DNA of 64,000 nucleotides from Streptomyces halobius (GTDB taxonomy: Bacteria > Actinomycetota > Actinomycetes > Streptomycetales > Streptomycetaceae), in contig NZ_CP086322.1 of assembly GCF_023277745.1 (NCBI RefSeq), forward strand, positions 4,278,001 through 4,342,000, in the 5' to 3' direction. The notes beneath the pieces are model-generated. The model saw nothing but the letters and a program-made list of their open reading frames with translations, was not told the origin of the DNA and did not search any database. Numbering within the stretch: position 1 is the first letter of the stretch; each line of letters opens with the position of its first letter. Positions 16,493 to 24,411 of this stretch are shown here, piece after piece. Both the position numbers and the translations under genes were made by a program.

Positions 16493-18679
16493 TCAGTCAG
16501 CTCGGGGCCGCCACGTCAGTGCACGTCGTGCGGCTGTGGAACCGCCCGCCGCTGTTGCGGCTGCGGCGAGGAGGGCCGTTGCTGTCAGGACGGCCGTGAT
16601 GAGGTTCCAGGACAGGGTTGCTCCGCTTTCTCCTCCGGTGACGGGCTGGACCAGGACGACGTGAACGAAGGTGCCGATGGCACCGGCTCCCAGAAGCGGG
16701 GCTCCCAGACACCAGAAGGCTGTGGTGTGGAATACCTGGCCGCGTCCGGTGAGCACGGTGAGTGGGGCGAGTGTTTGGGCGAACTGCAGGAATTCTGAGA
16801 GCGCGGCGAGTGCCATGGCAGTGAGTAGAACGAGTGTGCCGATGGTGCCGAGGAAGGTAATCCAGCGGGACTGGTAGCCGACGGCGAAAGACTTGGCTCC
16901 GTCTTCAGCTACCGGCTCGGTGAGGGCTTTCACGCTCAGGTAGAGATGGGCGGCGCGTTTGACGGCCGGGATGTCCATGGGTTTGTCGATCTCGGTGAAG
17001 ACTACGGCCTGCAGACCTGCGGCAGAGTTGATGGCGCTGACCGGGCCGGTGCGGACAGCTGCGGGGGTTTCGCCGAAGGTCTGGTAGCCGGAGACGCGTA
17101 GGCGCTTGTCGAGGGCCCCGTACGGCACGTTGGCCTCCTGCCCGGGGGCGGGGCAGGGCAGTTGCAGGGCGCGGAGGCTGCTGCAAGGTGCTTGGAGGAC
17201 ACGGCTGGCGCTGGAACCGTCGGACTGGATGTTCCCTGTGCCGATGGCGACTGCGTGCGCCCCCTTGGGAAGTGCGGCGGCGAAGGCGTCGGTGAGTCGT
17301 GGTGCCGACGTTTGCACGAGTGCCATGGTCCGGCCTTGCGCGGAGTTCAGCTGTTCCTCGTCCCCGGAGCGGGCGAACAGGAGGCTGGTGATGATCTGGG
17401 TCTGCCCGATGACGCCGATGGCGATGATCATTGCGGCGACCAGTCGGACCACCATTCCAGGTCGGGCGGCGGTGGTGCGGGCGGCGATCAGGCGCGCGGG
17501 GGCGCCGCTGTGGTGAAGCGACTTTGAGGCGCGGCGGCTGATGTGTGACGCGGCCCAGCCGATCACACAGGGAAGCGTCACCCACACTCCGACGACTGCG
17601 AACAGATAAGCCGCTGCGGAGCGTTGCGCGCCGAAGGACTTCGACGTCAGCGCCAGGACGAGAAAGGCAGGACAGGATCCCAGGGCCAGGAGGCGTAGCA
17701 GACCGCTGCCCGCTGTGCGGGGCCTGGTGGATGCTCCCTTGCGTGCGGCGGCGGGCCGTAACAGGAGGACGAGCCCGAGCATCAGCACTACGGAAGCGGC
17801 GATGGCAGCCGCCAGCGTCGCGCCGACGCGGCGCAGGTCCGGCGCGTACAGCGTGTAGTCGATCCACGGCAGCTGCACGTCCACCAGCAGGAAAGGAGCG
17901 GTGAGCAGGGCGGCGACAACTGCCCCGATGCAGACGGGCCGGATCGCAGCGCCGATGTCCATCCAGGCGCGTGCCGCCCGCCCGGCACCGAGGGTGTGCA
18001 GCAGAGCATCGCGGCGGTCCCGTCCGGCAGCGCCCATTCTGGCCGCTGCTGCCGCGAGCCCCAGAGCAGGAAGACCGAGCAGTACGCCGATGATGGCCAG
18101 CATCGACGACTGGGGGCCGATGACCCGCAGGTCACCGAAGGCCGGACCGGCGCCTCCGTACCCGGTGATCTTCTCCATCCGGGCCGTGCCCAGCATCGCC
18201 GTGGTGGGGCGGACGTAAGCCAGCCGTTCGCCCGGTGATGCCAGTCCCTCGTCCGAGATCGTTCCGACACTGGTCCCGTACCGGTGGGCGAAGTCCTCAC
18301 TGGTGGGACCCTCGGCCAGGGCCGGCGACAAGAACACTTCGCCAGGTCCTGGCCAGCGCGGCACTCCAGGCGGCAGGGGCGCATCCGCGGCCAACGGGGC
18401 GATGACGACCACGGTGAACTGGCGCCCCTGGTAGCTGTCCCAGTACCGGCTCCACAGAGCCGAGCCCTGCTGCCCGTGACCGGCAAGGACAGGTACACGC
18501 GCCGCCCCGCGTTGCTCGCGGCGCTGCCAGGTCGCGGCCGTGGCGGACAGCGAGCAGAGCGTCACGGCCACGATCGCTGTAGCGGCCAGCAACGCCCAGA
18601 AGCGAGCCCTGCCACCCTCGGCGGTCCGCCCGGCCGCCCCGCCGATGCGCAGCATGTGGCGGATGCTGCCGCGCTTCAT
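16493..18679 (-). CDS. Bacteriocin-associated membrane permease (lactococcin 972 group, FtsX-like)
   Basis: A 728-aa membrane protein. One helix lies near residues 25-50, a long extracytoplasmic region (~50-190) follows, then a block of helices (~190-420), a second soluble region (~440-600) and three C-terminal helices, the FtsX/MacB-type plan. Its size and place downstream of an ABC ATPase and a lactococcin 972-like precursor match the large integral membrane protein of known lactococcin 972 operons. It probably exports the bacteriocin, gives producer immunity, or both. The ATG overlaps the ATPase stop. Confidence 0.75.
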   Translation of the reverse strand: MKRGSIRHMLRIGGAAGRTAEGGRARFWALLAATAIVAVTLCSLSATAATWQRREQRGAARVPVLAGHGQQGSALWSRYWDSYQGRQFTVVVIAPLAADAPLPPGVPRWPGPGEVFLSPALAEGPTSEDFAHRYGTSVGTISDEGLASPGERLAYVRPTTAMLGTARMEKITGYGGAGPAFGDLRVIGPQSSMLAIIGVLLGLPALGLAAAAARMGAAGRDRRDALLHTLGAGRAARAWMDIGAAIRPVCIGAVVAALLTAPFLLVDVQLPWIDYTLYAPDLRRVGATLAAAIAASVVLMLGLVLLLRPAAARKGASTRPRTAGSGLLRLLALGSCPAFLVLALTSKSFGAQRSAAAYLFAVVGVWVTLPCVIGWAASHISRRASKSLHHSGAPARLIAARTTAARPGMVVRLVAAMIIAIGVIGQTQIITSLLFARSGDEEQLNSAQGRTMALVQTSAPRLTDAFAAALPKGAHAVAIGTGNIQSDGSSASRVLQAPCSSLRALQLPCPAPGQEANVPYGALDKRLRVSGYQTFGETPAAVRTGPVSAINSAAGLQAVVFTEIDKPMDIPAVKRAAHLYLSVKALTEPVAEDGAKSFAVGYQSRWITFLGTIGTLVLLTAMALAALSEFLQFAQTLAPLTVLTGRGQVFHTTAFWCLGAPLLGAGAIGTFVHVVLVQPVTGGESGATLSWNLITAVLTATALLAAAATAAGGSTAARRALTWRPRAD

Positions 18680-19347
18680 CGGGCACCTGCCAGGGCGCCT
18701 TGTTCCAGGTGCATGACGCGGTCGGCCCGGTTTGCCACAGCGGGGTCATGGGTGACGACGAGCAGTCCGCACCCGCGCGCGGCCGGTACGGCGAACAGCG
18801 TCTCGGCGACATGGTCGCGTGAGGTTTCGTCCAGCGCGCCAGTGGGCTCGTCCGCCAGGAGTAGGGCGGGGCTGCCGATCAACGCCCGTGCCACGGCTAC
18901 TCGTTGACGCTCGCCGCCGGACAGCTCACTGGTCGCGGTGTCGGTGACAGGTACACCGAGTTCATCCAGGAGCTTCCGGCTGTCGTCATAGGCGCGGTCG
19001 CGGTCCACGCCGTCCAGCAGGGCGGCCAACGCCACGTTCTCCATCGGAGAGAGCTCGGGCAGCAATTCCCCGAATTGGAAGACCATCCCCACGTGCTTTC
19101 TACGGTGCTCTGCCAGGCGACGCCCCCGCAAAGCGACAACATCGCGTCCAGCGACCAGGACCGATCCAACGTCAGGTCGGACAAGGCCGAGGAGGATCGA
19201 GAGAAGCGTGCTCTTCCCTGAACCGGAAGGGCCCATGACGGCAACGGACTCGCCGCCGCTCACGGCAAGTTCGAGCCCGTCGAGCAGACGTCGGCCCCCG
19301 ACCTCGTACCCCAGCTCACGGACTTCAAGGGGCAACGCATCCGACAC
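18676..19347 (-). CDS. ABC transporter ATP-binding protein of bacteriocin operon
   Basis: A 223-aa single ABC domain of the MacB/LolD type: Walker A MGPSGSGKSTLL (~38-49), Q-loop VGMVFQFGELLPELS, signature LSGGERQRVAVARAL, Walker B LLLADEPTGALD and switch His VVTHD. Length and motifs match the ATPases specific to lactococcin 972-group operons. It is coupled to the permease by a 4-bp overlap. ATP hydrolysis would power the adjacent permease. Confidence 0.85.
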   Translation of the reverse strand: MSDALPLEVRELGYEVGGRRLLDGLELAVSGGESVAVMGPSGSGKSTLLSILLGLVRPDVGSVLVAGRDVVALRGRRLAEHRRKHVGMVFQFGELLPELSPMENVALAALLDGVDRDRAYDDSRKLLDELGVPVTDTATSELSGGERQRVAVARALIGSPALLLADEPTGALDETSRDHVAETLFAVPAARGCGLLVVTHDPAVANRADRVMHLEQGALAGAR

Positions 19348-19382
19348 GCCATCGGCCTTTCAGGAGAAGAGAAGTCAGCAGT

Positions 19383-19417
19383 GCGCTGCCCGGGGTGAAA
19401 AGCGTCCCGGGCAGCGC
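19383..19417 (-). terminator. Strong hairpin between bacteriocin gene and ABC genes
   Basis: GCGCTGCCCGGG and CCCGGGCAGCGC form a perfect 12-bp GC stem around an 11-nt loop. It lies after the bacteriocin stop and before the ATPase start on the same strand. It may stop most transcripts so that the precursor is made in excess over the transporter, or protect the 3' end of the precursor mRNA. Confidence 0.6.
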
Positions 19418-19441
19418 GAAGTCACAGCGGGCCGTTATGGC

Positions 19442-19801
19442 TTAGTGGTCGTCGCTCCACCAGTTGGAGCAGTCGTCGGGCCACTTGTCGATCTCGGTGC
19501 AGACTCGCATGTCCCACACCTTTCCGCCCTTGTTGCTGTAGACCTTGGTGCCCTGCCCGCTGTGATTCCACAGCGTGTACAGCTCCTTGCTCGGGTAGCC
19601 GCGGTTGTACTCAGCCTTTACGGAGTCGCCGTCGCCCTTGGTGTCCTGCAGGCCGACTTGAGACCCGCCCGCCGTACGCCACGCGTGCGCACCAGACGTG
19701 TACCGGTCCATGTCCGCGAACGCGGTAGTGGACCCTGCCGCTACGGCGACCCCCGCGATCACCACAGCTGCCCGTGACACTAACTTGCCGGCTCTCTTCA
19801 T
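19442..19801 (-). CDS. Lactococcin 972-family bacteriocin precursor
   Basis: A 119-aa secreted protein. MKRAGKLVSRAAVVIAGVAVAAG is a Sec-type signal with likely cleavage after AFA (residue ~29), leaving about 90 residues. The mature part has family features: an aromatic/Gly-rich beta-type sequence (YTSGAHAWRTAGGSQVG, ELYTLWNHSGQGTKVYSN) and no leader of the double-glycine type. Two Cys (TEIDKW near one, DDCSNWW at the other) could pair. Known lactococcin 972 binds lipid II and blocks septum formation. ATG 19801 is preceded by GGGAGG. The neighbouring ABC genes support the call. Confidence 0.8.
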   Translation of the reverse strand: MKRAGKLVSRAAVVIAGVAVAAGSTTAFADMDRYTSGAHAWRTAGGSQVGLQDTKGDGDSVKAEYNRGYPSKELYTLWNHSGQGTKVYSNKGGKVWDMRVCTEIDKWPDDCSNWWSDDH

Positions 19802-20367
19802 GAAACGCCTCCCGTTGTCGCGCAGACCCCCACTGACAGTGATCGTGGGGTGATGAACGCTGACGATCTTTACAGTTGGCGAAGGGGCGATGAAGTCACC
19901 TTCAAGCCATCGAATTAGCAGAGTGGCATATTTCTCCGGATACCGACCTTGTTCCTGCATAGATCATGAAACGGAAGGATGCACTCCCGACCAACATCCG
20001 CATCGGCCGCCCTCGGCCTGGGGAAAGCCAACCGTCATGCGTTCCCTGTGTGTGGACTCCTCTGGCCCAGACCTCGCAAGGGAAAGCTCAGCCTTCCCGG
20101 GGCTCATGCCGCAGCCTGGAGCGATGTACTCCGTTCACCTGCCAGCCGCGGCGAGATCTCCAAGTACTTGGCCTGAACAAGCAGCCCTGCAATATTCCGT
20201 ACGGAAAACCGATGCCGAGCCGAAGCCAGCATCTCGCGGTGGGGGGCTTCGGGATAGCGCAGCGACTCTTCCCTCGCCAGGCTTCACCGCGCGCCATCAG
20301 GTATAGCTGGAACATTGATGACGTGATCACCGCGGCTGAGGGCGTTCGGCAGTCCTGAACGCGTGAC
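19802..20367. other. 566-bp gap upstream of bacteriocin gene
   Basis: I see no convincing gene. Short open frames have poor codon bias and no ribosome-binding sites. The stretch is less GC-rich than its surroundings and must contain the bacteriocin promoter (minus strand), but no single -35/-10 pair stands out. Confidence 0.35.
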
Positions 20368-20401
20368 GAAGCCCTGCGGACGGGGGGTGCCGCAGGGCTT
20401 C
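20368..20401 (-). terminator. Terminator at the end of the long accessory operon
   Basis: A perfect 12-bp stem (GAAGCCCTGCGG / CCGCAGGGCTTC) with a 10-nt loop sits 49 bp beyond the last gene of the minus-strand accessory series. It probably ends transcripts started at the promoters near 21.9, 22.7 and 26.5 kb. Confidence 0.7.
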
Positions 20402-20449
20402 GTATGCAACCTTACCTGCCTGTCCAGGTGTTTTCCGTGCTGTGTTGCT

Positions 20450-20731
20450 TCAGGCGGGCGTGCCTGACTTCGTGGAGGGGCCGATGTAGCGCGCCCACAC
20501 TTCTGCCGTCCCGTCCTTGGCGCTGATGGCTTTGGCCTCGAAGGCGCCGGCTGGGCGGAAGGCGACGAGCTTGCCCCTGCGGATCCGGTGGCTCTGGTTG
20601 GAGGCACGGTTGACGTTGTCGTGGGTGTCGATGTGCGCCCAGTCGCCTCGGCGGGCGCGAAGGGCGTCAGCGGTGTTGAAGGCCTCCTCGCTGCGGCGCG
20701 GGGCGGGCAGCGTGTCGAAGTGTGCGTGCAT
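20450..20731 (-). CDS. Hypothetical 93-aa protein, last gene of accessory operon
   Basis: No named domain. The sequence is compact (FDTLPAPRRSEEAFNTADALRARRGDWAHIDTHDNVNRA, split by short turns, then GKLVAFRPAGAFEAKAISAKDG) and looks like a small beta-rich protein seen in many Streptomyces integrative elements. ATG 20731 overlaps the previous stop as TGATG, so translation is coupled. Confidence 0.6.
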   Translation of the reverse strand: MHAHFDTLPAPRRSEEAFNTADALRARRGDWAHIDTHDNVNRASNQSHRIRRGKLVAFRPAGAFEAKAISAKDGTAEVWARYIGPSTKSGTPA

Positions 20732-20949
20732 CAGGAGGCTCCGTTCCGGGTGCTGGAGGTGAGTGCGGATTCGGCAAGGTGGCGGATGCATTCGGCAGTA
20801 CGCCACTGCTCGTCGGTGAGGTGTTCGCACAGGCCGTTGGCGAGTTCTGCGATCTCGGCGAGTGCCTGTTCCTGGCCCAGGCCCGCAGCCGGCCGGTCCG
20901 GGTCCGGTGTGCTGGCCGGTGCGGTGTCGGGGCGGTCGGTGTGAGCCAC
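20731..20949 (-). CDS. Hypothetical 72-aa helical protein
   Basis: Starts at GTG 20949. The first 25 residues are Pro/Asp-rich; the rest is one helical unit (EQALAEIAELANGLCEHL, DEQWRTAECIRHLAESAL). No family recognised. It is coupled to the next gene by TGATG. Confidence 0.5.
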   Translation of the reverse strand: MAHTDRPDTAPASTPDPDRPAAGLGQEQALAEIAELANGLCEHLTDEQWRTAECIRHLAESALTSSTRNGAS

Positions 20950-20966
20950 GGTGTTTGCCTTCGGGG

Positions 20967-21083
20967 TCAGCGGTTGTTGCAGCGGCAGGTGTTGGTGATC
21001 ACGTTGAACCAGCTGTCGCAGCTGGCGCACCAGATTGAACCGGGCGCCGGTGGGGTGTCGGGGGTGTGGTCGCGGCTGGTCAC
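20967..21083 (-). CDS. Tiny Cys-rich protein, 38 aa (putative zinc-binding)
   Basis: GTG 21083 opens a 38-codon frame ending in PGSIWCASCDSWFNVITN and TCRCNNR. The CxxC...CxC arrangement is a four-Cys metal knuckle. It fits exactly between the VRR-NUC gene and the 72-aa gene with 17-18 bp spacers, and AGGAG lies about 12 nt upstream. Function unknown. Confidence 0.5.
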   Translation of the reverse strand: MTSRDHTPDTPPAPGSIWCASCDSWFNVITNTCRCNNR

Positions 21084-21101
21084 TGTACGGGTGACTCCTG
21101 G

Positions 21102-21422
21102 TCAAAGGTCGTGGGGGAGGTGGGCGCGGGGTCCGTTGGGGGCGAGTGTGGCGACGATGAGACCGAGGTCTCGTGGTCTCCACAGGGCGGTTTCGAGGCC
21201 GCAGGCGGCGAGGTGTCTGAGCCAGTCGCGTTGGGCGGGGCGTATGCGCCCGGTGTTCGTCTTGAGTTCGGCGAACAGGATTCGGTTGGCCTTGGGGTGT
21301 CCGTAGACCTCGTCGGGCCATCCGGCGTCGCTGCGCCGGGAGTTGTGGGTGTGGTACGCGAGGGCCCAGCCGCGGAGGGCGGCGAGCTGGCGGACGTGCC
21401 GGCGGAACTGCTCCTCGGTCAC
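21102..21422 (-). CDS. VRR-NUC domain nuclease
   Basis: A 106-aa single-domain nuclease: TEEQFRRHVRQLAALRGW, then HTHNSRRSDAGWPDEVYGH (Asp) and ILFAELKTNTGRIRPAQRDWL with E-L-K, and a C-terminal GLETALWRPRD. This is the VRR-NUC variant of the PD-(D/E)xK fold, common in phages and plasmids and linked to structure-specific DNA cleavage. GTG 21422 overlaps the upstream stop by 4 bp. Confidence 0.85.
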   Translation of the reverse strand: MTEEQFRRHVRQLAALRGWALAYHTHNSRRSDAGWPDEVYGHPKANRILFAELKTNTGRIRPAQRDWLRHLAACGLETALWRPRDLGLIVATLAPNGPRAHLPHDL

Positions 21423-21679
21423 GCGGTCCTCCGGCGCGGCCTGGGGGCGATTGCCGCTTCGAGGGCTGCGTAGTGCGCGGCGCCTTCGGGGTCCGGTGCC
21501 AGCGGCATTCGTATTCGCCGCGGGGGTGTGGGTGCCGGGCGCCGGTGTCGCTCCTTGAGGAGTTCCGGCAGGGGGCGCCGGGTCTGCTCCTGGAGGAGTT
21601 CGCTCATCGGCCGTCCGTATCGCTCGGCGATGAGTGCTTCGTACAGGTCGTCGTCGCATCCGGTGTTTCCAGCAGGCAT
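21419..21679 (-). CDS. Hypothetical 86-aa basic protein
   Basis: ATG 21679. The N-terminal part is acidic (DDDLYEALIAERYGRPMSELL) followed by a short internal repeat (SELLQEQTRRPL / PELLKERHRRPA) and a basic Pro-rich stretch. No domain recognised. Its stop overlaps the VRR-NUC start, so the two are coupled and may work together. Confidence 0.55.
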   Translation of the reverse strand: MPAGNTGCDDDLYEALIAERYGRPMSELLQEQTRRPLPELLKERHRRPAPTPPRRIRMPLAPDPEGAAHYAALEAAIAPRPRRRTA

Positions 21680-21839
21680 CTGGGGTCTCCATGGGCGGGC
21701 CGGGACCCGCAGTGGGGTGCGGGTCCCGGCCGGAGGGGTGGCTCGCATCCGGCGAGCCGTTCTGGGCGGGCGGGGCGCGGGGGGTCGCTGCCCGTCCAGA
21801 AGTCGGGTGTGTGGTCGGGCCGTGCCTGGGCCTGACAAC

Positions 21840-21887
21840 GATCAAGAACCTAGCACGGTTTTGTATCGCGACCTATTTAGGAGGTGC
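21840..21887 (-). promoter_or_regulatory. Candidate third promoter/operator of accessory series
   Basis: On the minus strand the segment reads CACCTCCTAAATAGGTCGCG then ATACAAAAC. It shares CCTAAATA and a GATAC block with the two 36-bp promoter repeats at 22687 and 26473, but the match is only partial. It lies before the 86-aa/VRR-NUC genes. Confidence 0.3.
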
Positions 21888-22076
21888 TCAGTCGACGATG
21901 GCCAGCTCGTCGTCGTCATATGGGAGGGCCTTCAGTGCGCCGTCCCACCGGACCATGTTGAGATCTGCGCCAGTGATCGGGTCGGTGGCATGGCTGACCA
22001 CCTGTCCGAACAGGCGGAGCTTGCCCGCGGGGACGGGCTTGGCGGGGGTAACGGGGGTGCGCTTCTCAAGGCTCAC
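21888..22076 (-). CDS. Hypothetical 62-aa protein
   Basis: A short protein of an unknown family (EKRTPVTPAKPVPAGKLRLF, then a beta-type VSHATDPITGADLNMVRWDG and acidic end YDDDELAIVD). It sits in the accessory operon 19 bp after the 90-aa gene. Confidence 0.5.
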   Translation of the reverse strand: MSLEKRTPVTPAKPVPAGKLRLFGQVVSHATDPITGADLNMVRWDGALKALPYDDDELAIVD

Positions 22077-22095
22077 GCCAGTGTCTCCTTGCTGG

Positions 22096-22368
22096 TCAGC
22101 GGGCAGTTACGGGGGTGAAGGCGTCGAGGCCGCAGCCCCATTGGGACGTGATGGGCTCGTTGAAGGCGCAGCCTCCGCCCGTGCTTTCGAAGTCGGTGGC
22201 GCGCCAGTCCTCCGGGCCGCCGGCCGTGGCGCGTTCGAAGTGCTGGATGCTGCCGTCGGGCAGCGTGACGGCCAGGCGGGTAATGCCGGGCGGTGCTGCG
22301 GCAGGTGTGACGCGCATGCCCGTGGTGAGGGCCTGCCGGGCGAGGGAGTCTCCAAGATCCACGATCAA
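22096..22368 (-). CDS. Hypothetical 90-aa protein
   Basis: No family recognised. The sequence looks globular (MRVTPAAAPPGITRLAVTLP, DGSIQHFERA, DFESTGGGCAFNEPITSQWG) with two Cys near the C-terminus. Start ATG 22368, 28 bp after the Cys-rich 80-aa gene. Confidence 0.5.
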   Translation of the reverse strand: MIVDLGDSLARQALTTGMRVTPAAAPPGITRLAVTLPDGSIQHFERATAGGPEDWRATDFESTGGGCAFNEPITSQWGCGLDAFTPVTAR

Positions 22369-22396
22369 TCTCCTATCAGTTGTGACCTATCTCGGG

Positions 22397-22639
22397 TTAG
22401 CAGAGCGAGCCGTACCCGTCGCAGGTTGCACAGGTCTCGCCCGTGCCGGGCTGGGTGCCGTCGGTGCAGTGCGGGCAAGGGAGGCTGCGGCCGATGCCGT
22501 GGCAGCGGTCGCATTCCCGCTCTCGTTCGTACGGTCCGTGGAAGTAAGTCACCGCGCCCACCCCTTCGCACTCGTCGCACTCGGGGGCGGTGATGCCGAG
22601 CGTCTCGTAGGCGTCGATGACGGTCGGAGTGGTGAGCAT
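22397..22639 (-). CDS. Zinc-finger protein with DnaJ-type CxxC repeats, 80 aa
   Basis: Four CxxC knuckles are visible: CDECEGVG, CDRCHGIG, CPHCTDG and CATCDGYG. This matches the Cys-rich domain of DnaJ (CxxCxGxG repeats) without any J-domain. It probably binds two zinc ions and may be a small accessory chaperone-like or nucleic-acid-binding protein. ATG 22639 has GAAGGAG upstream and is the first gene after the repeat promoter at 22687-22722. Confidence 0.65.
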   Translation of the reverse strand: MLTTPTVIDAYETLGITAPECDECEGVGAVTYFHGPYERERECDRCHGIGRSLPCPHCTDGTQPGTGETCATCDGYGSLC

Positions 22640-22686
22640 GATGCTCCTTCTCGGTCGTTGGCCGGAACTGCCCGCCCCGCTGGCCC

Positions 22687-22722
22687 GTATCTAAATTCTA
22701 CTCTTATTTAGGGGGGTGTCCA
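22687..22722 (-). promoter_or_regulatory. Repeat promoter P2
   Basis: On the minus strand: TGGACA (22717-22722), a 16-bp spacer, then TAGAAT (22695-22700). The 36-bp block is 34/36 identical to the one at 26473-26508. CTAAAT and ATTTAG form an inverted repeat across it (22691-22711), a possible operator. It would drive the 80-aa zinc-finger gene and those after it. Confidence 0.65.
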
Positions 22723-22758
22723 GCTCCCCGATGTGCCCTCGGGCACGGTAACGGCAGG

Positions 22759-23496
22759 TCAGGCGCGGTCGGTTGGGACCGAGAACAAGCTCTCCTGCAC
22801 CGGATCAAGCCGGTGCGCGGGGCCCTCGGCTTCAATGCGTGCGAGGTGCTCGGCCACGCTCCAGCTCAGCCACTGCCATTCCGGAAGCAGCGGCCAAGGG
22901 CACAGCCCCACCCTCTCGACGAAGGTGGTGACCCCGGCCGCACGGGCGGCACTCACGCTGCTCGTGCGTTCCAGGATCAGCAGATGCGGCTTGACCCGGT
23001 GCATCGTGGTGTCGTCCAGCCACACCTCGCAGTGCGGGCTGCCGAGGCGGGTGAGCATCGCCAGGCGGTGCATGTCTCCCCACGCCGGGTGAAGGCCACC
23101 AGGCTTCACCCACAGCCAGGTTCCCGGACGGATATCGCCGGGCCCGCGAGGGACGTGAGCGTACGGCGGACGCTGCCGTCGCTTGCGCCGCGGCGGCGCG
23201 GGCCGCTCGGGCGGGTAGTGCGGATGCGCCTGGTGGTACTGGTGCAGCTCCTCGGCGAGCGCGGCCATCAGGTCGGCATGGCTGTGGCAGGTGGGGCCGC
23301 AGTGCCAATGGCGCGGACCGTCCCTCTCCCAGTACGTCGGGGAACCGCACTGGCAGGTGCCCGGCGTGAGGTACGCGCTGGCCGTTTCGCACGGCCAGGC
23401 GCCGGCACAGGAGCGGCATGTCCAGGGTGTCGTAACTGAGTTGGGCAGATGCGTGTCCGGCAGGAAGAACGGGCGCGGCGGGGTGTAGGTCGCCAC
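22759..23496 (-). CDS. Hypothetical 245-aa protein with Cys/His-rich N-terminus
   Basis: No named family. The first 80 residues contain CRSCAGAWPC, CQCGSPTYWERDG and HWHCGPTCHSH, suggesting zinc knuckles. A basic Pro/Arg linker (PPERPAPPRRKRRQRPP) is followed by a domain with a metal- or nucleotide-free look (GTWLWVKPGGLHPAWGDMHRL, CEVWLDDTTMHRVKPHLLI). GTG 23496 begins 4 bp after the previous stop; an ATG at 23538 would overlap it by 38 bp. Confidence 0.55.
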   Translation of the reverse strand: MATYTPPRPFFLPDTHLPNSVTTPWTCRSCAGAWPCETASAYLTPGTCQCGSPTYWERDGPRHWHCGPTCHSHADLMAALAEELHQYHQAHPHYPPERPAPPRRKRRQRPPYAHVPRGPGDIRPGTWLWVKPGGLHPAWGDMHRLAMLTRLGSPHCEVWLDDTTMHRVKPHLLILERTSSVSAARAAGVTTFVERVGLCPWPLLPEWQWLSWSVAEHLARIEAEGPAHRLDPVQESLFSVPTDRA

Positions 23497-23500
23497 GACG

Positions 23501-24379
23501 TCAGCCCTCGGTGTGCGAGAGGAGAGCGGCGGCCGCACCGTAGATCTGCTCTGGTGTCCACGTTGATCCGCTGAACGACAGCCGTGCCAGGGTCTCTCGG
23601 CCCGCCATCAAAGTGACGCTGCAGGCACCCCAGTTCGCCCCAAGCACCAAGTGGCGGCCACGGCCGGTGTCGCTCGGAAGGCTGAGCTGCCACGAGTGCA
23701 GCGACAGGACACCGTCATTCGCCTTCTCGGGGGTGTGGTGCCCGATCACGTTCAGCAACCTTCCGTCGCTGTGGAGGCATTGGCCGTAACAGGTGAGCAG
23801 GGCAGCCCTGGTCTGGTCTACGAAGAACGCATGCCGGGTGAACGTCCCGTGGACCTTGGTCCGGACCTCGACGTGCGGCGGGGCCGCGTGCGCGGTGCGG
23901 TGAAGCCAGAAGCCCTCACCGATCTCGTCGCGGTACCGTCGGCCGAGCTCCCAGTCCTCCAGGCGCTGGATCCGCCGCCAGGTCCATTTCTGCCCGTTGC
24001 TGCGGTAGTCCGGATCATCGGGCTGGTCGGTCACCCAGAGCGTGGTGACTGGCGTGGCGTTGAACATCGCGCCCTGGCTGATGGTGGTCTCGATGCGCAC
24101 CAGTACCCGCGGGCTGTTGAAGGTGACCTGCTCGGTGGAGGTCTCCAGTTCGGCGAGGACCGGGCAGGTGCCGCAGTCTCCCTCTTGCCGGATGCAGTCC
24201 CCGAAGCCGCCCCACCGGGCGCGCCGGGTGTCGTAGCTCTCGAACAGGGTTGGGTACGACTTCGGCATCAGCGCGCACTGCGCGCCGCCCGCCCAAATGT
24301 GGGCGTTCAAGGTGAGGCGGTTGAAGCCCTTTCCGTCGGCTGGACGTGTCGGGGACGGCCCGGGCAGGTAGATCGGCAT
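23501..24379 (-). CDS. Hypothetical 292-aa protein of accessory operon
   Basis: No family recognised. It has four Cys in CIRQEGDCGTC plus QCALM near residues 35-72, and a mixed alpha/beta sequence thereafter (VLVRIETTISQGAMFNATP, RTKVHGTFTRHAFFVDQTRA). ATG 24379. It is an apparently full-length gene in the parB-led series; conserved charged residues for catalysis are not evident. Confidence 0.55.
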   Translation of the reverse strand: MPIYLPGPSPTRPADGKGFNRLTLNAHIWAGGAQCALMPKSYPTLFESYDTRRARWGGFGDCIRQEGDCGTCPVLAELETSTEQVTFNSPRVLVRIETTISQGAMFNATPVTTLWVTDQPDDPDYRSNGQKWTWRRIQRLEDWELGRRYRDEIGEGFWLHRTAHAAPPHVEVRTKVHGTFTRHAFFVDQTRAALLTCYGQCLHSDGRLLNVIGHHTPEKANDGVLSLHSWQLSLPSDTGRGRHLVLGANWGACSVTLMAGRETLARLSFSGSTWTPEQIYGAAAALLSHTEG

Positions 24380-24411
24380 GGAAAGTCCTTACGGTGCAGG
24401 AGATGTGAGAC

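Noticed and set aside
19966..20358. A 130-codon plus-strand frame in the gap beside the bacteriocin gene
   Set aside because: Uneven codon use, many Pro/Arg/Cys, no ribosome-binding site and no domain.
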